The notes under the pieces are model-generated. The model worked only from the letters and a program-made list of their open reading frames with translations, was not told the origin of the DNA and made no database searches. The position numbers and the translations under genes were made by a program. Below, piece after piece: positions 50,501 to 61,081 of a stretch of 64,000 nt of DNA; position 1 is the stretch's first letter, and every line of letters starts with the position of its first letter. Origin of the DNA: Tricholoma matsutake. Taxonomy: Eukaryota > Basidiomycota > Agaricomycetes > Agaricales > Tricholomataceae. Location of the stretch: positions 3,100,001 through 3,164,000 of the forward strand of contig AP026547.1 of assembly GCA_026075535.2 (NCBI GenBank), read 5' to 3'.

Positions 50501-52444
50501 TTTCCCTTCTGCACACCCTGGACATATAATTTTGTCTTTAGGAATAATTAAATTCCTTGGGAATTTTATGGTGCTTTTAGGCATTTTCCCTAGCGCCTCT
50601 TTGGATGGGTGTCCAAGTCGCCTATGCCAAGTCAAGTAGTCAGCGACATAAATGGTCGCGACATTAACCTTTTTGGTGCTCAATATATGAGTCCGAGCCC
50701 AATAGATCGTGTCATTCCTTCTTAGAGGGACACAATGCATGATTGGGTTTCCATGCTCGATGAATAAAATGTATGCGGAGGAACCACGCACATCACTTCC
50801 GTCTTGTAAAAAGACCCCCATTGACATCAATCGAGTATTAATGTCGGGTATGTAGTAGACGGGGTATAGCCGCGTTTCACGCGTCTCTGACTTCCCATTA
50901 CATACTACCTGGTGTCTAATGAAGACTGCTCCTTTTCCTACTATATGAGTAGTACCAGTGGCCGTTTGGACCAAGGTAGAGTCCTTTCTCGGTAAAGGCT
51001 CGTAAGAAGCGAAATCTTTCATTTCACCAGTGAAGTGTTTTGATGCGCCTGAATCCATGATCCAGTCGGCACCTTTCTTACAATCTCCCTTTGCACACAT
51101 AGCACATATATTAAGATCTACATAATTCCATGATACATTTAATAGCGGTAAAATTTCACATGAAAAGTTCGCTGTATTCATAGGAATTTTAATCTTAGTG
51201 CTTGTGGCAGGGAAAAGGACTGACCTGTCATCATACGCCCCTGTGTCAAGGGGTTCATCGACGAGCATTTCGTCGACGGCTTTCCACACTTCCTCATCAG
51301 TTACTGGAGGTTCGGATCCGAGGGAGACGGTATCGTCTTCTACCTCCTCGATCGTAGCCTCGGTTTCTGGCTCTATCCTCCTTCTCTTACCTTCTCGCAC
51401 CGTAAGGTGCTCTTCCAGCGGTCGCAGGTTTTTTGCGGTGCGCGGAAGTTGCATGCGCTCGAGGGTGTCTCGAGCTTGCTGATATTCGGCGTAAACCGAA
51501 TGAGAAGAAGAGGCCGCGCCCGTGTATGCCTGTGCAGGCGGTCGGCGGCGAGGATCCCTTGTGGGAGTGTGTTCGATGCGCTGGATAAGCGGCATCGGAG
51601 GTATGATGGTGCCATTACCATTTATGGTGGTAAAGGCCTTGGAGGCGAGGTGGGTATGCTTCTCCTTTGGCTTCTCCTCCTTAGTCTTTCTGTCCCCACG
51701 TCGTCCACGTTTTCGGGACGAGTCTCCGTTGCTGTTTTGCCCTTCTTTGGGCTGCCATTTGGGGTTTCCCCCCTTGCGTTTCACAGCGGAAAGTTTGTTG
51801 GCCTGAGGCTGGCCAGCGGGCTTTCCAACTGCTGTGCGCCTTGAGGCTTCAGCAACAATGGAGTCTTTGACATGTTTAAACGTCAAAGCGCTAGTAGCGG
51901 TCGTGTTAAGGACCGTTGCAGACAATGAATCGTACTCGCGCGGCATCGCAGCAAGTAGGATCATGGCCTGTACTAGCTCGGGGATGGCGACGTTAGCAGC
52001 CGTGAGGCGCTCAAATTTGTCAGCCATTCTTGCAATCTCCGGTGCGGGGTTCGCAGCCGGGATTTTGATTGCTATTGCGGACCTAAAGTCCGAAAAGACT
52101 TGGGAGGGGCCGTCCACACCATAATCGGTGCGGATGAGGTCCCACACCTCCTCAGCAGTGTCCTTTGTGTTGGCACGCTGCCGAATGGAGGGGGCCAGGC
52201 GGAGCACTAGGCTACCAATAGCCTGGTCATTTTTGTTGCTCCAGGTCTGGAGCTTGGCATTAGCGTCCGCTACCAAGGTAGCGTTCGTCGCCGTCAAAGG
52301 AGGCGCCGGGGGCGGTTTTTGCTCCGCCCCGCTAGTTATTTGCCAGAGGCCCTGAGATCTGAGCCACGCCTTCATAGAGTCGGCCCATAAGATGTAATTT
52401 GATCCGTCGAAAGTTTGAACGAGTTTTTCAAGAGTTGAAGACAT
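47591..52444 (-). CDS. Copia D gag-pol polyprotein
   Basis: A 1617-residue frame from ATG 52444 (the open frame starts 11 codons earlier at a TTG). Gag opens TLEKLVQTFDGSNYILWADS. A Lys/Arg-rich stretch (RKRGRRGDRKTKEEKPKEK) sits where other copia elements carry a CCHC knuckle; none is seen. Protease: WIMDSGASKHFTG. Integrase: YLTWHRRLGHPSKEAL and CPGCAEGK finger, then HSDL, VDPGGEF and NGRAERAI as the D-D-E residues. RT: DVKTAFLYGKLDEEIYM and YVDDGLFMG. RNase H: TDSDWAAD, SSTEAEYMAL, ADNQGSIF. It ends near the 3' LTR. All catalytic motifs are present, so the copy could be autonomous. Confidence 0.95.
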   Translation of the reverse strand: MSSTLEKLVQTFDGSNYILWADSMKAWLRSQGLWQITSGAEQKPPPAPPLTATNATLVADANAKLQTWSNKNDQAIGSLVLRLAPSIRQRANTKDTAEEVWDLIRTDYGVDGPSQVFSDFRSAIAIKIPAANPAPEIARMADKFERLTAANVAIPELVQAMILLAAMPREYDSLSATVLNTTATSALTFKHVKDSIVAEASRRTAVGKPAGQPQANKLSAVKRKGGNPKWQPKEGQNSNGDSSRKRGRRGDRKTKEEKPKEKHTHLASKAFTTINGNGTIIPPMPLIQRIEHTPTRDPRRRPPAQAYTGAASSSHSVYAEYQQARDTLERMQLPRTAKNLRPLEEHLTVREGKRRRIEPETEATIEEVEDDTVSLGSEPPVTDEEVWKAVDEMLVDEPLDTGAYDDRSVLFPATSTKIKIPMNTANFSCEILPLLNVSWNYVDLNICAMCAKGDCKKGADWIMDSGASKHFTGEMKDFASYEPLPRKDSTLVQTATGTTHIVGKGAVFIRHQVVCNGKSETRETRLYPVYYIPDINTRLMSMGVFLQDGSDVRGSSAYILFIEHGNPIMHCVPLRRNDTIYWARTHILSTKKVNVATIYVADYLTWHRRLGHPSKEALGKMPKSTIKFPRNLIIPKDKIICPGCAEGKMTSKSFPESDSRADKSFELIHSDLKELPVLSYHKHKYFIVFLDDKTSHIWVQCLRKKSDAAAAIRQFQAMAKTQYGATIKRWRVDPGGEFKDRELQKQLKDLGIKIEMSAPHVHQQNGRAERAIRTIMEKSQTLRFTACLPQSWWEFCIEHATHLYNRTPIRRLKWLTPFEDLTKVRPDLNNLKVFGCGAYVYLPKEKRPTTLSPRSELMTYLGVEDGIKAYRFMRRNGAIFIGATALFDETMFPCCPGAKTPAKTDLGDFPPEPEDDDHSSGTDGDDPIPPQNPPLPPSSEDDNDLPSEQKAHDDATNAPPPPPPVSTEDFRPRREDQQEWQQLPRRSGRQRKIPNRPGNTYGEQRLPSDIERDIARDRYWKKSVGQDSDHNRTRPRPQQQEPVAGPSSAPHESVPDSNNQEHDHPMGEPDEAGYIKKITKEGGDELIRWLLSKAVTPSSGKSLVPNQFRDIARLPRQQQLEWKQACREELEALRKRQVYDIVDLPHDRKTIKNRWVFSVKSDGRKRARLVAKGFSQVEGVDFDEIFSPVVRYETVRLMFALASLEGMYMTGLDVKTAFLYGKLDEEIYMDQPEGFKLEGKERKVMRLRRALYGLKQASLAWWRELEAFMRTIGFVRASSDAGIFIHKDPKTGSIVIALVYVDDGLFMGKNKKLVDEKKNACLKHWECRSTEKVTEFLGMRVTQTAAKVKLDQTEYLAKVLERFEMTNAKIVPTPLPTGYKPSENTATPNTALRSKYQSVIGSLLYLMLGTRPDIAYAVIKMSQFSANPSQEHLDKAMYIMRYLVGTQKYSMVYDGEKSEGLQAFTDSDWAADTVKRRSTTGYFATLASGIVCWQSRLQKTVALSSTEAEYMALSDTCRQIVWIESLFQELGYTLKRVPICADNQGSIFIGSNPVQERRTKHIDIRYHYTRECIENDKVTVVFIPGSDNPADMFTKNLGAVLFRKFRDSLGITFEIQT

Positions 52445-52681
52445 GATTCTGTGGTGGCAGCTGTTAAAAGCGCTCAATCAGTCTTTTTACTCAATAAAAC
52501 ACGTTTAACGTTCTCAGGAGAAAACACTCCTTCAGAGTGGTTAACCCTAGTCAACCTAGGTTTTATATGCAGCTCGCAGGGAGCGCAATGCAGCTCACGA
52601 AGAGCGCAAGGTTATAATTTGGAGACGATGAAGTCAACGTCGTTCGCAGCTAATTAAAGCGCGTTCGCGACGTGCCCAGCA

Positions 52682-52693
52682 GGGCCCATAACC
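52682..52693 (-). promoter_or_regulatory. Primer-binding site of copia D
   Basis: GGTTATGGGCCC lies immediately inside the 5' LTR on the minus strand, shared with copia C and G. Internal initiator-Met tRNA priming is the likely mechanism. Confidence 0.6.
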
Positions 52694-52988
52694 TGTTGGA
52701 GCAGACTATATACGCTGCACAGGGGAAGAGACTACACGTTCCTTACAACCTACCTGGGGTTTAGTTAGACTTACAGCTAGGGTTAGCAGAGGTAAGAACA
52801 CTGTATTCCTACTACGGTACAGGTTCTCCTTATATACATAATATTAAGGATGTCACATGACTCGGGAATGTGTTTACCGCATGTATGCACAGTAAGCGCA
52901 GTAACATGCGTATGCTGCATGTATCGCCTCATGTATGCTGCATGTATTGCCTCATGTATACAGCATGCATCAGGGATTAATTTCAACA
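52694..52988 (-). repeat. 5' LTR of copia D
   Basis: It has terminal TGTTG/CAACA and drives the minus-strand element. It is followed outward by target duplication CTGTG at 52989-52993. Confidence 0.93.
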
Positions 52989-53842
52989 CTGTGAGCTGCT
53001 GCTTCCAGGGTGTAAATGGGCCAGTTTCTGGATCACAATGACCATGGCTGCCACCTGCCACCTACCCTATGCCACCACTGTGAGCCTCTGCTCACAGGGT
53101 GGCAATGGGTGCCACATCACAAAGCACCATTAACCCTGCCTGCGAGCCACTGCTCATAGGGGGAGATGGAGGTGCTGACAATGGTGGAATGGGGGATGTC
53201 AAACGATGACACAAACACAAATGACCAGAATGGTAAATGGTGGGGGCAACAAACAACAGGATGGCAAACACAGGGGATGATGACAAATGCAGGGGGATGA
53301 CAATGAATGCAGGGGATGATGATGAATGCAGGGATGACAATGAATGTGGGGGATGACAACGAATGCAGGGGATGACACAGGGGACAATGATGCAGGGGAT
53401 GATGACAGATGCAGACACAATGACAACAACAATGACAAACACAGGGACAATGACAATGACGAATGCGGGGCCTACTCTTGCTGCCAATGCAAGAGTGGGG
53501 TCATTTTTTCTTTTCTTTTTTTTCTTTTTTTTCTTATTTTCTTATTTTCTCATTTACTCTCTCTCTGAACGACTCCCCACTGCTGTGAGCACCTGCTCAC
53601 AGGGTGCAATGTATTTAATTGTATTTAATATATAGTAAACCTCAATTATATAGTAAAATATGCTGGAGAGACCAGTGGCAACCAGTTTTTTGAGAGCAAC
53701 CGAACCAACTAGGCCTGGTCCTAGTCGGTTTGGTTGCAGTCCTTCCAATTAGGGCAACCATTTGGACCGGTTACAGTCCATGGTTGCCCCTTTTGGGGGC
53801 AAAAAACCAGACTGAACTGGACCTTGGAACACTACCTTCAAA

Positions 53843-55795
53843 CATTGAATGGTGACATATCTTTTAGTGTCGTCCACAAATAGCAAGTAGTATTGGTTGC
53901 CATTGATAGATTTGATTGTGTATTTTCCCCATAAGTCAATATTCAATTTTCTGGGTTCAGTGTTTCATTTGGATGTTTTGGGAAAGGGTTCAACATGTTG
54001 TTTTGCCTCAGTACACACTATACATTCTGGCTTTGGTGACTGAATGTCAATGTTGAATCTGTCCACTAATTAGTTGTCCAATAATTTTTGAAGTCCAGCA
54101 TACCCAATATGTCCAAAATGTTGGTGCCAAGTTTCCCTATTTAGTGGTGCATCACTGCCAACAAATGTTTGATCAGCACATGACCCATTGATGTTTAGAG
54201 AGGTGTGATGTGATTTAATAACCATCTTCATCTTGCATAAATGGTTATCAATTTTTGTTCCATGTGCTATTGTTTTGCCATCTTGTGTAGTAAGAGTTAT
54301 TTGTCCTTTTTCACCTGTGTACTTTCCTCCAGCGGTGTCCCATTGCCCCAACAAAATCAAGTTATTTTGTGTTCCAGGCACATGTAGAACATTTTCCAAA
54401 TGGAGAATGTAATTTTGACCTTTACATGTTGAAACTAATTCAACAGTTCCATGGCCTGCAATTTTTGCTTCTTTACCTCCTACACCTGTTATGGAAATAT
54501 TTCCAAAAGGTGTGTAATCAGTAAAGGCTTCTCACTGATGTGTTACATGTGAGGTTGTTGCTGAATCTGCTAACCAATCATAAAAGATCAAGCACTCATC
54601 ATTGCCATCAGCATTACAGGTGTCAAATGTATCAAAATTATAAAGTTCTTCATCAACTGGGAATGCAATATGCTCCTCCCCCACATTTGACTGATCATTT
54701 CTTCTGCTGCTCCCCTTGCCTTTCTTTCCCTTGTCTTTATTCTTGTCCCTCTTTTTCTTTCAGCAATCCTTTGCATGGTTTCTGTATTTTCTACAATTAT
54801 AACATCTATTTCCTGGGAATTTGTGGCATTTACTTGTCCAGTGCCCAGGTTTCTTGCAGTGTTTGCAATATGATTTTGCACTGTCTTTGTGATCCTTAAT
54901 GCGAGCTTCCAGGGATTTACTAGTAGCTGACTGGGTATTAACCAGGTTAGTGCTACCATTTCCATTATTCCCATTATTACTTCAATTGGCCCATATCTTG
55001 AATTCCTCCCATATTATACCAATAAATTGATCAGAGGACATATGGTGTTTAGGATCTGGATTATTGGTGTCATTGGTGTTCCCATTGTAGGGGTCCACAA
55101 AGGTCTGCCAACTATGGGGTAAAGATGCTGAAATGGTAGACTTGAATTGCATATCCAAAACATGGAATTCTGGGTTAGGGAATCAGTTAATGCAGTCACA
55201 GAGGGACTTTATCATATCAAGGTGCTTCAAGAGGTCTCCTCCATCATATACTCTGGTCTCATATAATTGAGTTAGTATGTATGTGACCATTTGATGCGCC
55301 ATATTCTCATGAGTTGTCAAAAGTGTGCAATACATTTCATGTGCAGTTTCCTTTGAGTGGAGGTTATGTTCTGGATTATAACCTGCTGCACCCAAATGTC
55401 ATTCTTATCCCAGTTATGTGTGCTGACAGGATTATTAGGTTGTCCTACATCTCCAGTAATATATTTGGTGATGTTGCAATTGATAAAAACTCTCTGCATT
55501 CTTTCCTTCCATTCATGCCAGTTTGCGTCTGTTAAATGATCACAGTCAGACAATTTACTGACATTAGAATATTCTTTGGTTTGGATTAGTGCAATATATT
55601 CATGGGGTTCAGTTGTGGGTTCATCACCATGAGCAGGTGTATCACGTGGAGCATCAGCACGTGGAGCATCAGCTGTGTTTCCTTGCTCTTTTGCCCTTGA
55701 ACCAGAAGGTATGCCCTAGTGCTTTGTATAGGGGCTGCAAATTGTGTGCATGGGACTGGTTGTTTGGGAGCTTCGCCATCCAAGTGTTGTGACAT
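53843..55795 (-). pseudogene. Copia E gag, protease and integrase N-part
   Basis: From 55795 downward: MSQHLDGEAP start, gag with HLTDANWHEWKERMQRVF and DVGQPNNPVSTHNWDKND, and two zinc knuckles (HCKKPGHWTSKC and CYNCRKYRNHAKDC) near 54770-54870. A protease-like segment lies near 54560, followed by NVLHVPGTQNNLILLGQWD and the integrase finger RETWHQHFGHIGYAGLQK (54070-54399). IDLWGKYTIKSINGNQYY enters the integrase core and stops at the hAT-like insertion (53842). Frameshifts occur near 55600, 55320 and 54980. The right LTR was not identified. Confidence 0.85.
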
Positions 55796-55799
55796 TGTA

Positions 55800-57313
55800 G
55801 GTCCAGATAATTAACTTGTTAAGCTAGATAGGGACCTATTGGGATATTAACCATGAAGGGGGGACTTCTTAGTGAGCACAGTGAGAGACCTAGACATCTT
55901 ATACACTCCTATTGCAAGTAGTGAGTGTACTATGTTCTATAAATAGTGTGTACTATTAATAGCATTATGTACTTGGACCAGGCATGGCTTGCCTGTATTC
56001 CAACACTGTGCTGTGACCATCAGATTGTGTATCCATCAATATATGGCATGGTGTGCAGCCCTATACAGTGCTAGATGTGTGCAGTCAGAGTAGTTGATTG
56101 GGCAGGTACACCGATGTGCTTCTAATCATGAAGTTTGAACTCCCAATCATTCATCTATCAACACTCATTTGAGCATCTCATGTCCATCCCTCTATGGTTT
56201 TCCTTTGGACTTTTTGCATTCTATGCAATACACACTCCTCTATTAACCCAGCTGTCCAATCAACAGCATGTTGCATCATTCTCAAATTATTGCCTTTTTA
56301 GGAACACATGATTCAACTCATTCTCTGGTACATGCTACAGCCTCTCCTGCTTTATGGACATGCTCTAATAAAAGTAAGCATTATATACTATGTGTCTGTC
56401 TGAATGTCAATGGAAAGTGACAGGTTCTGGCCTACAGGCCTTGGATGAGTGACTGTACCTACCTCACTACACCTCAACCTACCACATGTCTTCCCCAGGC
56501 TAATTTATCTTCATGAGGTGTTAATATGGCTCAAAGTACCCCATTTCATTTGTGTATGCCATCTATTAATGGGATGGAACTGCTAGAAGGCAGTAATAAA
56601 GAAATAGGTAAGTATCTGGTAAACCTACCTTCCTGGACTAGGCTTTGACCATATCTAAGCTGTTTCCTAGAGATAATGGACTACAATATGCTCTGGATAT
56701 AAGCATTTAATAATATGGATGACAGGGAAGACATGGTGAGTCAAATTCACCTTTGTTGATGGGAGACCCATGTCCTGATGGGCTAGAGCCTCTCTCCCCT
56801 GCTATGGTATGTACATATCTTTATTCCCACTGAGCGATAGGCCCAGGAATCGAAGAAAGTGAACGTTTTGGGCCCACGGATATTTCCCAGTAAGTATTCC
56901 CCTTCCTGAGCCTATGTTCGCTTTTTTGACTTTATTGACCATCTTAGAACCTCATGTAAACACTGTATAGTGTATCTAGGGACTCCAATACCCCTATACC
57001 ATGTGCATCCAGCAGAGGAAAGCACAGGAGAACAGGTGAGTCACTATCTCTCTCATTACCACTCACAACTCATCTGACACTTAATCCTTGCTCCTTTTGT
57101 CTCTATACTCTATTACCCACTTCTCATGACACCCCTTCATCATTTAATGAGCACACTTTTGGTCCTGGAGCATGTGTAGCTGAACAGAAGGAGACCCTCT
57201 CCCCTCCCCATTATGATTTCACTTTTTTTCCTATGGTATCATATGGAATAACCTCACATCATGTATATAGTTTCTTGTGAATAATACACCTAGAACCTCA
57301 GGCAGGACCCTTT
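55800..57313. other. Unassigned stretch, possibly an intron-rich gene remnant
   Basis: No family is recognised. Between 56600 and 57080 several GTAAGT/GTGAGT-like donors alternate with TAG/CAG acceptors and short open exons (for example around GAATCGAAGAAAGTGAACG near 56848), suggesting a decayed multi-exon plus-strand gene. The rest is AT-rich without structure I can name. Confidence 0.3.
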
Positions 57314-57595
57314 TGTAGAAAATCAATCCTAGAATAACCAAGGCTATACTACAGGTACAGTAAGTAATCAATATAAATATATGAGTACATTGATGCTCAC
57401 CTCAGTCCTTGTATAAATGACTGAGGTGGCCAGGTATCTATCTACTGTAATATATATGTATTCTGTATGATAAAGGGAGAAAGGGGAGAAAGGGGAGAAA
57501 GGTATCTATGATACATTTGTCTATACACATCAAAGGGGGAATGCACTAAATATAGCACACACATCAAGTGTGTACTTGTGGTGTGTTTCTCAACA
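57314..57595 (-). repeat. 3' LTR of copia B
   Basis: Read on minus it starts TGTTGAGAAACAC after a GAGGAGGAG purine run and ends TTTTCTACA. It shares blocks with the copia C LTR, such as CACCTCAGTCA...GACTGAGGTGAGC. The opposite LTR is absent. A GGGGAGAAA triple repeat lies near 57477-57502. Confidence 0.8.
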
Positions 57596-57617
57596 CTCCT
57601 CCTCACATGGAATCATA

Positions 57618-60600
57618 TCAATGTAAACCAAGGAAATCCCAAAGGTAAGTGAATTTCTTGATGTCCAGGGCCTTAGTGAACATATCTGCCACATTTTCAT
57701 GAGTGTTAATATATGTGAGGTGTAGTTCATTTGACTGAACACATTCACAAAGGAAATGATATTTGATGTCAATATGCTTGACATGGGAGTGGAGAAGGGG
57801 GTCTTCAGATAGTGCTTTGGTCGCAGTGTTATCACAGGAAATTGTCATAGGCAAAAGTTGGGAATAATTGATGGCATCAAGTAAAGTGCATACCCAGATG
57901 CACTCTTTAGCAGTTTCAAAAGTGGCAATATATTCAGCTTCACAAGAAGATGTTGCAACAACTTTCTGCTTGCATGCTGTCCAAGAGACAGCGCCTGAAC
58001 CAAGAGAGCACACGTAGCCACCCACACTCCAGCAGGTGTTGAGGCAATTTGCCCAGTCTGAGTTGCTGAATGCATGGAGGGAAATAGGTCACTTGCCTCC
58101 AAGGTGGAGCTTAAGATCCCTTGTCCCCTTCAGGTAGTGTACAAGTCTGATAGCTGCCTTCCAATGCTCAAAGGCATAGCAGTCGAGGAATTGGGAGAGT
58201 TGTTGCACCACATAAGAAATATTGGGGTGCATGGATATTGCCAAATATAGTAGGCAACTGATAAGGGATCAGTATGGAAGTTTGTTGAGTTGTATTTGGT
58301 CATCATGGGATATGGACTTGGACTTGCAGTCTATGCGATGAAGCTTGGATCCTGGCTCAAGGGGAGCTGACACTGGGTGTGCATCTTTTTGACCAAATTG
58401 GTCAATAATCTTATCTATCAGTGTGGTCTGTGAGAGTGCAACTGTATGTGTGGCCCTATCCAGGTTATGGCAATGCTGACAATGAAACGTGCAGTGTCCA
58501 GGTCAGAAATGGTCCAGACTTTCTGCATTTGGTCCTTGAAGTGCTTGTTTTTGTCTTTTGAATCAGCAATTGACAGATAATCATTGATGTGGACTGCTGT
58601 AATAATGGTCCCAGAGTCAGTTTTGCAGTAATGTATGCATGACTCACATAAAAGTCAAGTAGAACCCCAGGCAATCATTTGAGCATTGAGAGTTTGGTTC
58701 CATATATGTCTGCTTTGCTTCATCCCATACAGACTGCATTGTAACTGCCATACCCAGTCTTCCTTCCCAGGCTCCTCAAAACCAATTGGCTGTTGCATAT
58801 ATTGAACCTCATCATCTGGTAATAATCCATAGAGGAACACAGTCTTCACATCAATCTGTTGAGTGTCCCAACCTAGGGAAGCTCCAATGTGTAGAAGTAT
58901 TCACCAAGATTCCATGTGTGCAGTGGGTGAGGTAGTTTTAGTATAATCCTTCCCATAGATTTGTTCAAAACCTTTGAAAACAAGATGTACTTTCCATCTG
59001 ACCACTTTCCCAGTTTCATCCTGCTTAATATGGAAAACAGGGTGCCCCTTCCTAATTCATTTCCCTTGAGGTACCTCAGACTGTGGTATCAATTTGTAGA
59101 CCTCCATGTCCTTCAAGGATTTTAACTCATCATGATATCCTTCCTCCCATCATGCTGAATCAGCAGAACTTTTAGCTTCATCCCAAGTTTTTGGCTCATC
59201 CTCAAATTGTAGCAACTCTGGATCAAAATCATTCATCTCCGAGATCAGGGCAAGAAGCTCATGTGCCTGATCACCCAGATCAAGATATCCAAAGGCTTGG
59301 TGGAGATCATTCATGATGTTATGATCAGTGGTCAGCAATGTGGCATTGCTAGATTAAGCCTTGGCATCTCTAGCAGCTTTGTGCTCCTGATGAGCTTCTT
59401 TGATGTTTATTGCACTATCTCAGGATTCCTGTACTGCTGCTTCTGTGTGTGTGATGGTTGGTCCCCCACCTGGATGACACTCAGTGGGAACTGGTATATG
59501 GGTTGAACAATGTAGGATTAGTGGTTCTGGAAGCACCCTCAGCAGTGGGCAGGGTTGATGGTACCTCATAATAGTCATCCCCATCATTGTTGATGAGTGG
59601 GATGAGTGAGGGGGTGGGATTGGGAGCAAGTTCAAGATCAACATGAGGTTCTGGTATGTTTGGTGGAGCATGTCCATCATGGTTTTCAAGGAAGCACACA
59701 TAATAAGAGCTATGTACTTTCCTCATAGCACAGTTGTAGCAATGGTATGACTTTGATTTTGGTTCATATCCCACAAGAATGCACTCAACTGACCATTCAA
59801 ATATCTTCAGATTGTTTGTCTTGGGTATGAGGACAAAAGCTTGACATCTGATTTCTCACATATAAGAGTAATCTGGTTTGTATCCATACCACAGCTCCCA
59901 AGGTATGAGTCCTTTTAGTGAATGGGTGGCAGTCTTAGCATGCAAGTGCACAGCTGTCAGGTAGAACTTGTCCCAGAGGAAAGTCGGTAGGCTTGCATAT
60001 ATATGCATTGTGCATGCTTTGGCCATAAGTGTTCTATGCATCTGTTCAACATGTCCAATGTGGGCTGAGGTATGTGGAGCAGTGAAACATTGTTCAGTTC
60101 CCCATGTTTTAAGCCATGCTTCCATTTCATCCAATTTTGGTTCCCCATTATCAGATATGTAGGTCCCAACATTTAACCCCATCTCTGTTTCTTGAGCCAG
60201 CTCTGCTAAAGTCTGAGGTTGCCTTTAGTGCAGTTTAACCTAGCAACTGTGAAGGGAGACTCAGATAGACTGAACAGCTGGAGTCCAGAGTGAGCAACTA
60301 ATATATTAGATGAGACAATAAGGAGTACAGTACCTGGAATCCAGAGTGAGCAACTGAAGAGTGCAAAACTCTGGACTCTGCAGTCTACATACTGTGAAAC
60401 AAACAGTGATAAACACAAGGTGGAAAACTACTCTAAGTGCCCATGAGTGTAACTACAAGTGATAGGACATGGAATAGAAGTAGGATAGAAGTAAAATAGA
60501 GAGATGGTGAATCACAAGCTCCCATGTTTTCAGTTCAGGGAATGTGTCATCTTTATGTTTCAGAGGCATTGACCAAATCATTGACAATATCCATTACATA

Positions 60601-60972
60601 TGAGTTCCCCATATGTGACTTGACTGCGTGTGGACCTGACAAATCCACCCATACTTTCTCTAACTTCCTCATCGCTCTATGACCATCTCCCTCTTCATGC
60701 TTTTTTGGGACTGGCATCTTTGTCTGCTTCCCAACAATACATGCATCACATTTAGGTGGTCTTGTTATGGAGGTAAGTGGCACACCTGTGAGTGTCCCCT
60801 TCTTGGCCATATCCCATAAGGATTGGTAATTGGCATGACTGAGTCAATGATGCCAAGTCTCAAGGTTTGGAGAGCTATGGACCATGAAAGTGTGATTGGC
60901 TATTGCCAAGTGTAAGATGAGCAAGTAGAGCTTCTTTGAGGTGAGAGGCCCACAGGCGATAAACACTCCAGT
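57618..60972 (-). pseudogene. Copia B polyprotein, 5' truncated, same family as copia C
   Basis: Minus-strand pieces parallel copia C: integrase finger (NLETWHH, then NYQSLWDMAKKG, 60553-60850), CDACIVGKQTK, VDLSGPH, a DDE part YISDNGEPKLDEM and HVEQMHRTLM (59856-60182), linker, RT (VFLYGLLPDDEVQYMQQP at 58655-58849; IADSKDKN) and RNase H (GGYVCSLGSGAVSW, SCEAEYIATFE, CDNTATKAL at 57618-58025). Stops and shifts are frequent. The integrase is interrupted by a solo LTR (60204-60516). Gag and protease are lost where a hAT-like end starts at 60973. Confidence 0.88.
60204..60516 (-). mobile_element. Solo LTR of the copia A family in copia B
   Basis: A 313-bp inverse relative of the LTR at 11029-11351, from TGTGATTCACC to TTAGCA on the minus strand. 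It is flanked by AGCTC at 60199-60203 and 60517-60521. A perfect 5-bp TSD around one LTR is the signature of LTR-LTR recombination after a full insertion. It splits the copia B integrase between VNASET and MGLNVGTYI. Confidence 0.93.
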
Positions 60973-61078
60973 TAGTGTTTAAAAGTCTGGTTAAGTCCAG
61001 TTATTTGCTCTTGCATGGTATAACTGCAACCATAACTGGTCCGTATCCACACCCTAGGTGGGGTTAACCATAACTGAA
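60973..61078. mobile_element. One end of a hAT-like element (family of elements 2-4)
   Basis: TAGTGTTTAAAAGTCTGGTT matches the TIR of the elements at 2536 and 5514 and abuts the broken copia B frame. The second TIR was not found downstream. A partial echo (AATAACTGGACT) occurs near 63427. The right boundary is unknown. Confidence 0.55.
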
Positions 61079-61081
61079 CCT

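Larger units (their letters stand above)
47264..52988 (-). mobile_element. Intact young Ty1/copia retrotransposon (copia D)
   Basis: Two 295-bp LTRs (47264-47558 and 52694-52988) start TGTTG, end CAACA, and appear identical base for base. CTGTG is duplicated outside (47259-47263, 52989-52993). On the minus strand, PBS GGTTATGGGCCC lies at 52693-52682, and a polypurine GAGGGGGG run borders the 3' LTR near 47559-47568. The single polyprotein frame is open throughout. The interior is CpG-rich, unlike the elements around it. All of this points to a very recent insertion. Confidence 0.96.
46602..53834. mobile_element. hAT-like element 4, inserted in copia E, hosting copia D
   Basis: The ends TAGTGTTCAAAGGTCC (46602) and GGACCTTGGAACACTA (53819-53834) are inverted, and a perfect 8-bp duplication CCTTCAAA flanks them (46594-46601, 53835-53842). 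Without the nested copia it is about 1.5 kb. The interior matches elements 2 and 3 (for example AAGTGGCACCACTT near 46985) and holds three GAGC-N4-GCTC palindromes (53080, 53142, 53585). No transposase was seen. Removing it joins the integrase frame of copia E. Confidence 0.92.

Noticed and set aside
52445..52477. Copia D polyprotein start at 52477
   Set aside because: That codon is TTG; the first ATG in frame is at 52444 and gives a standard gag start.
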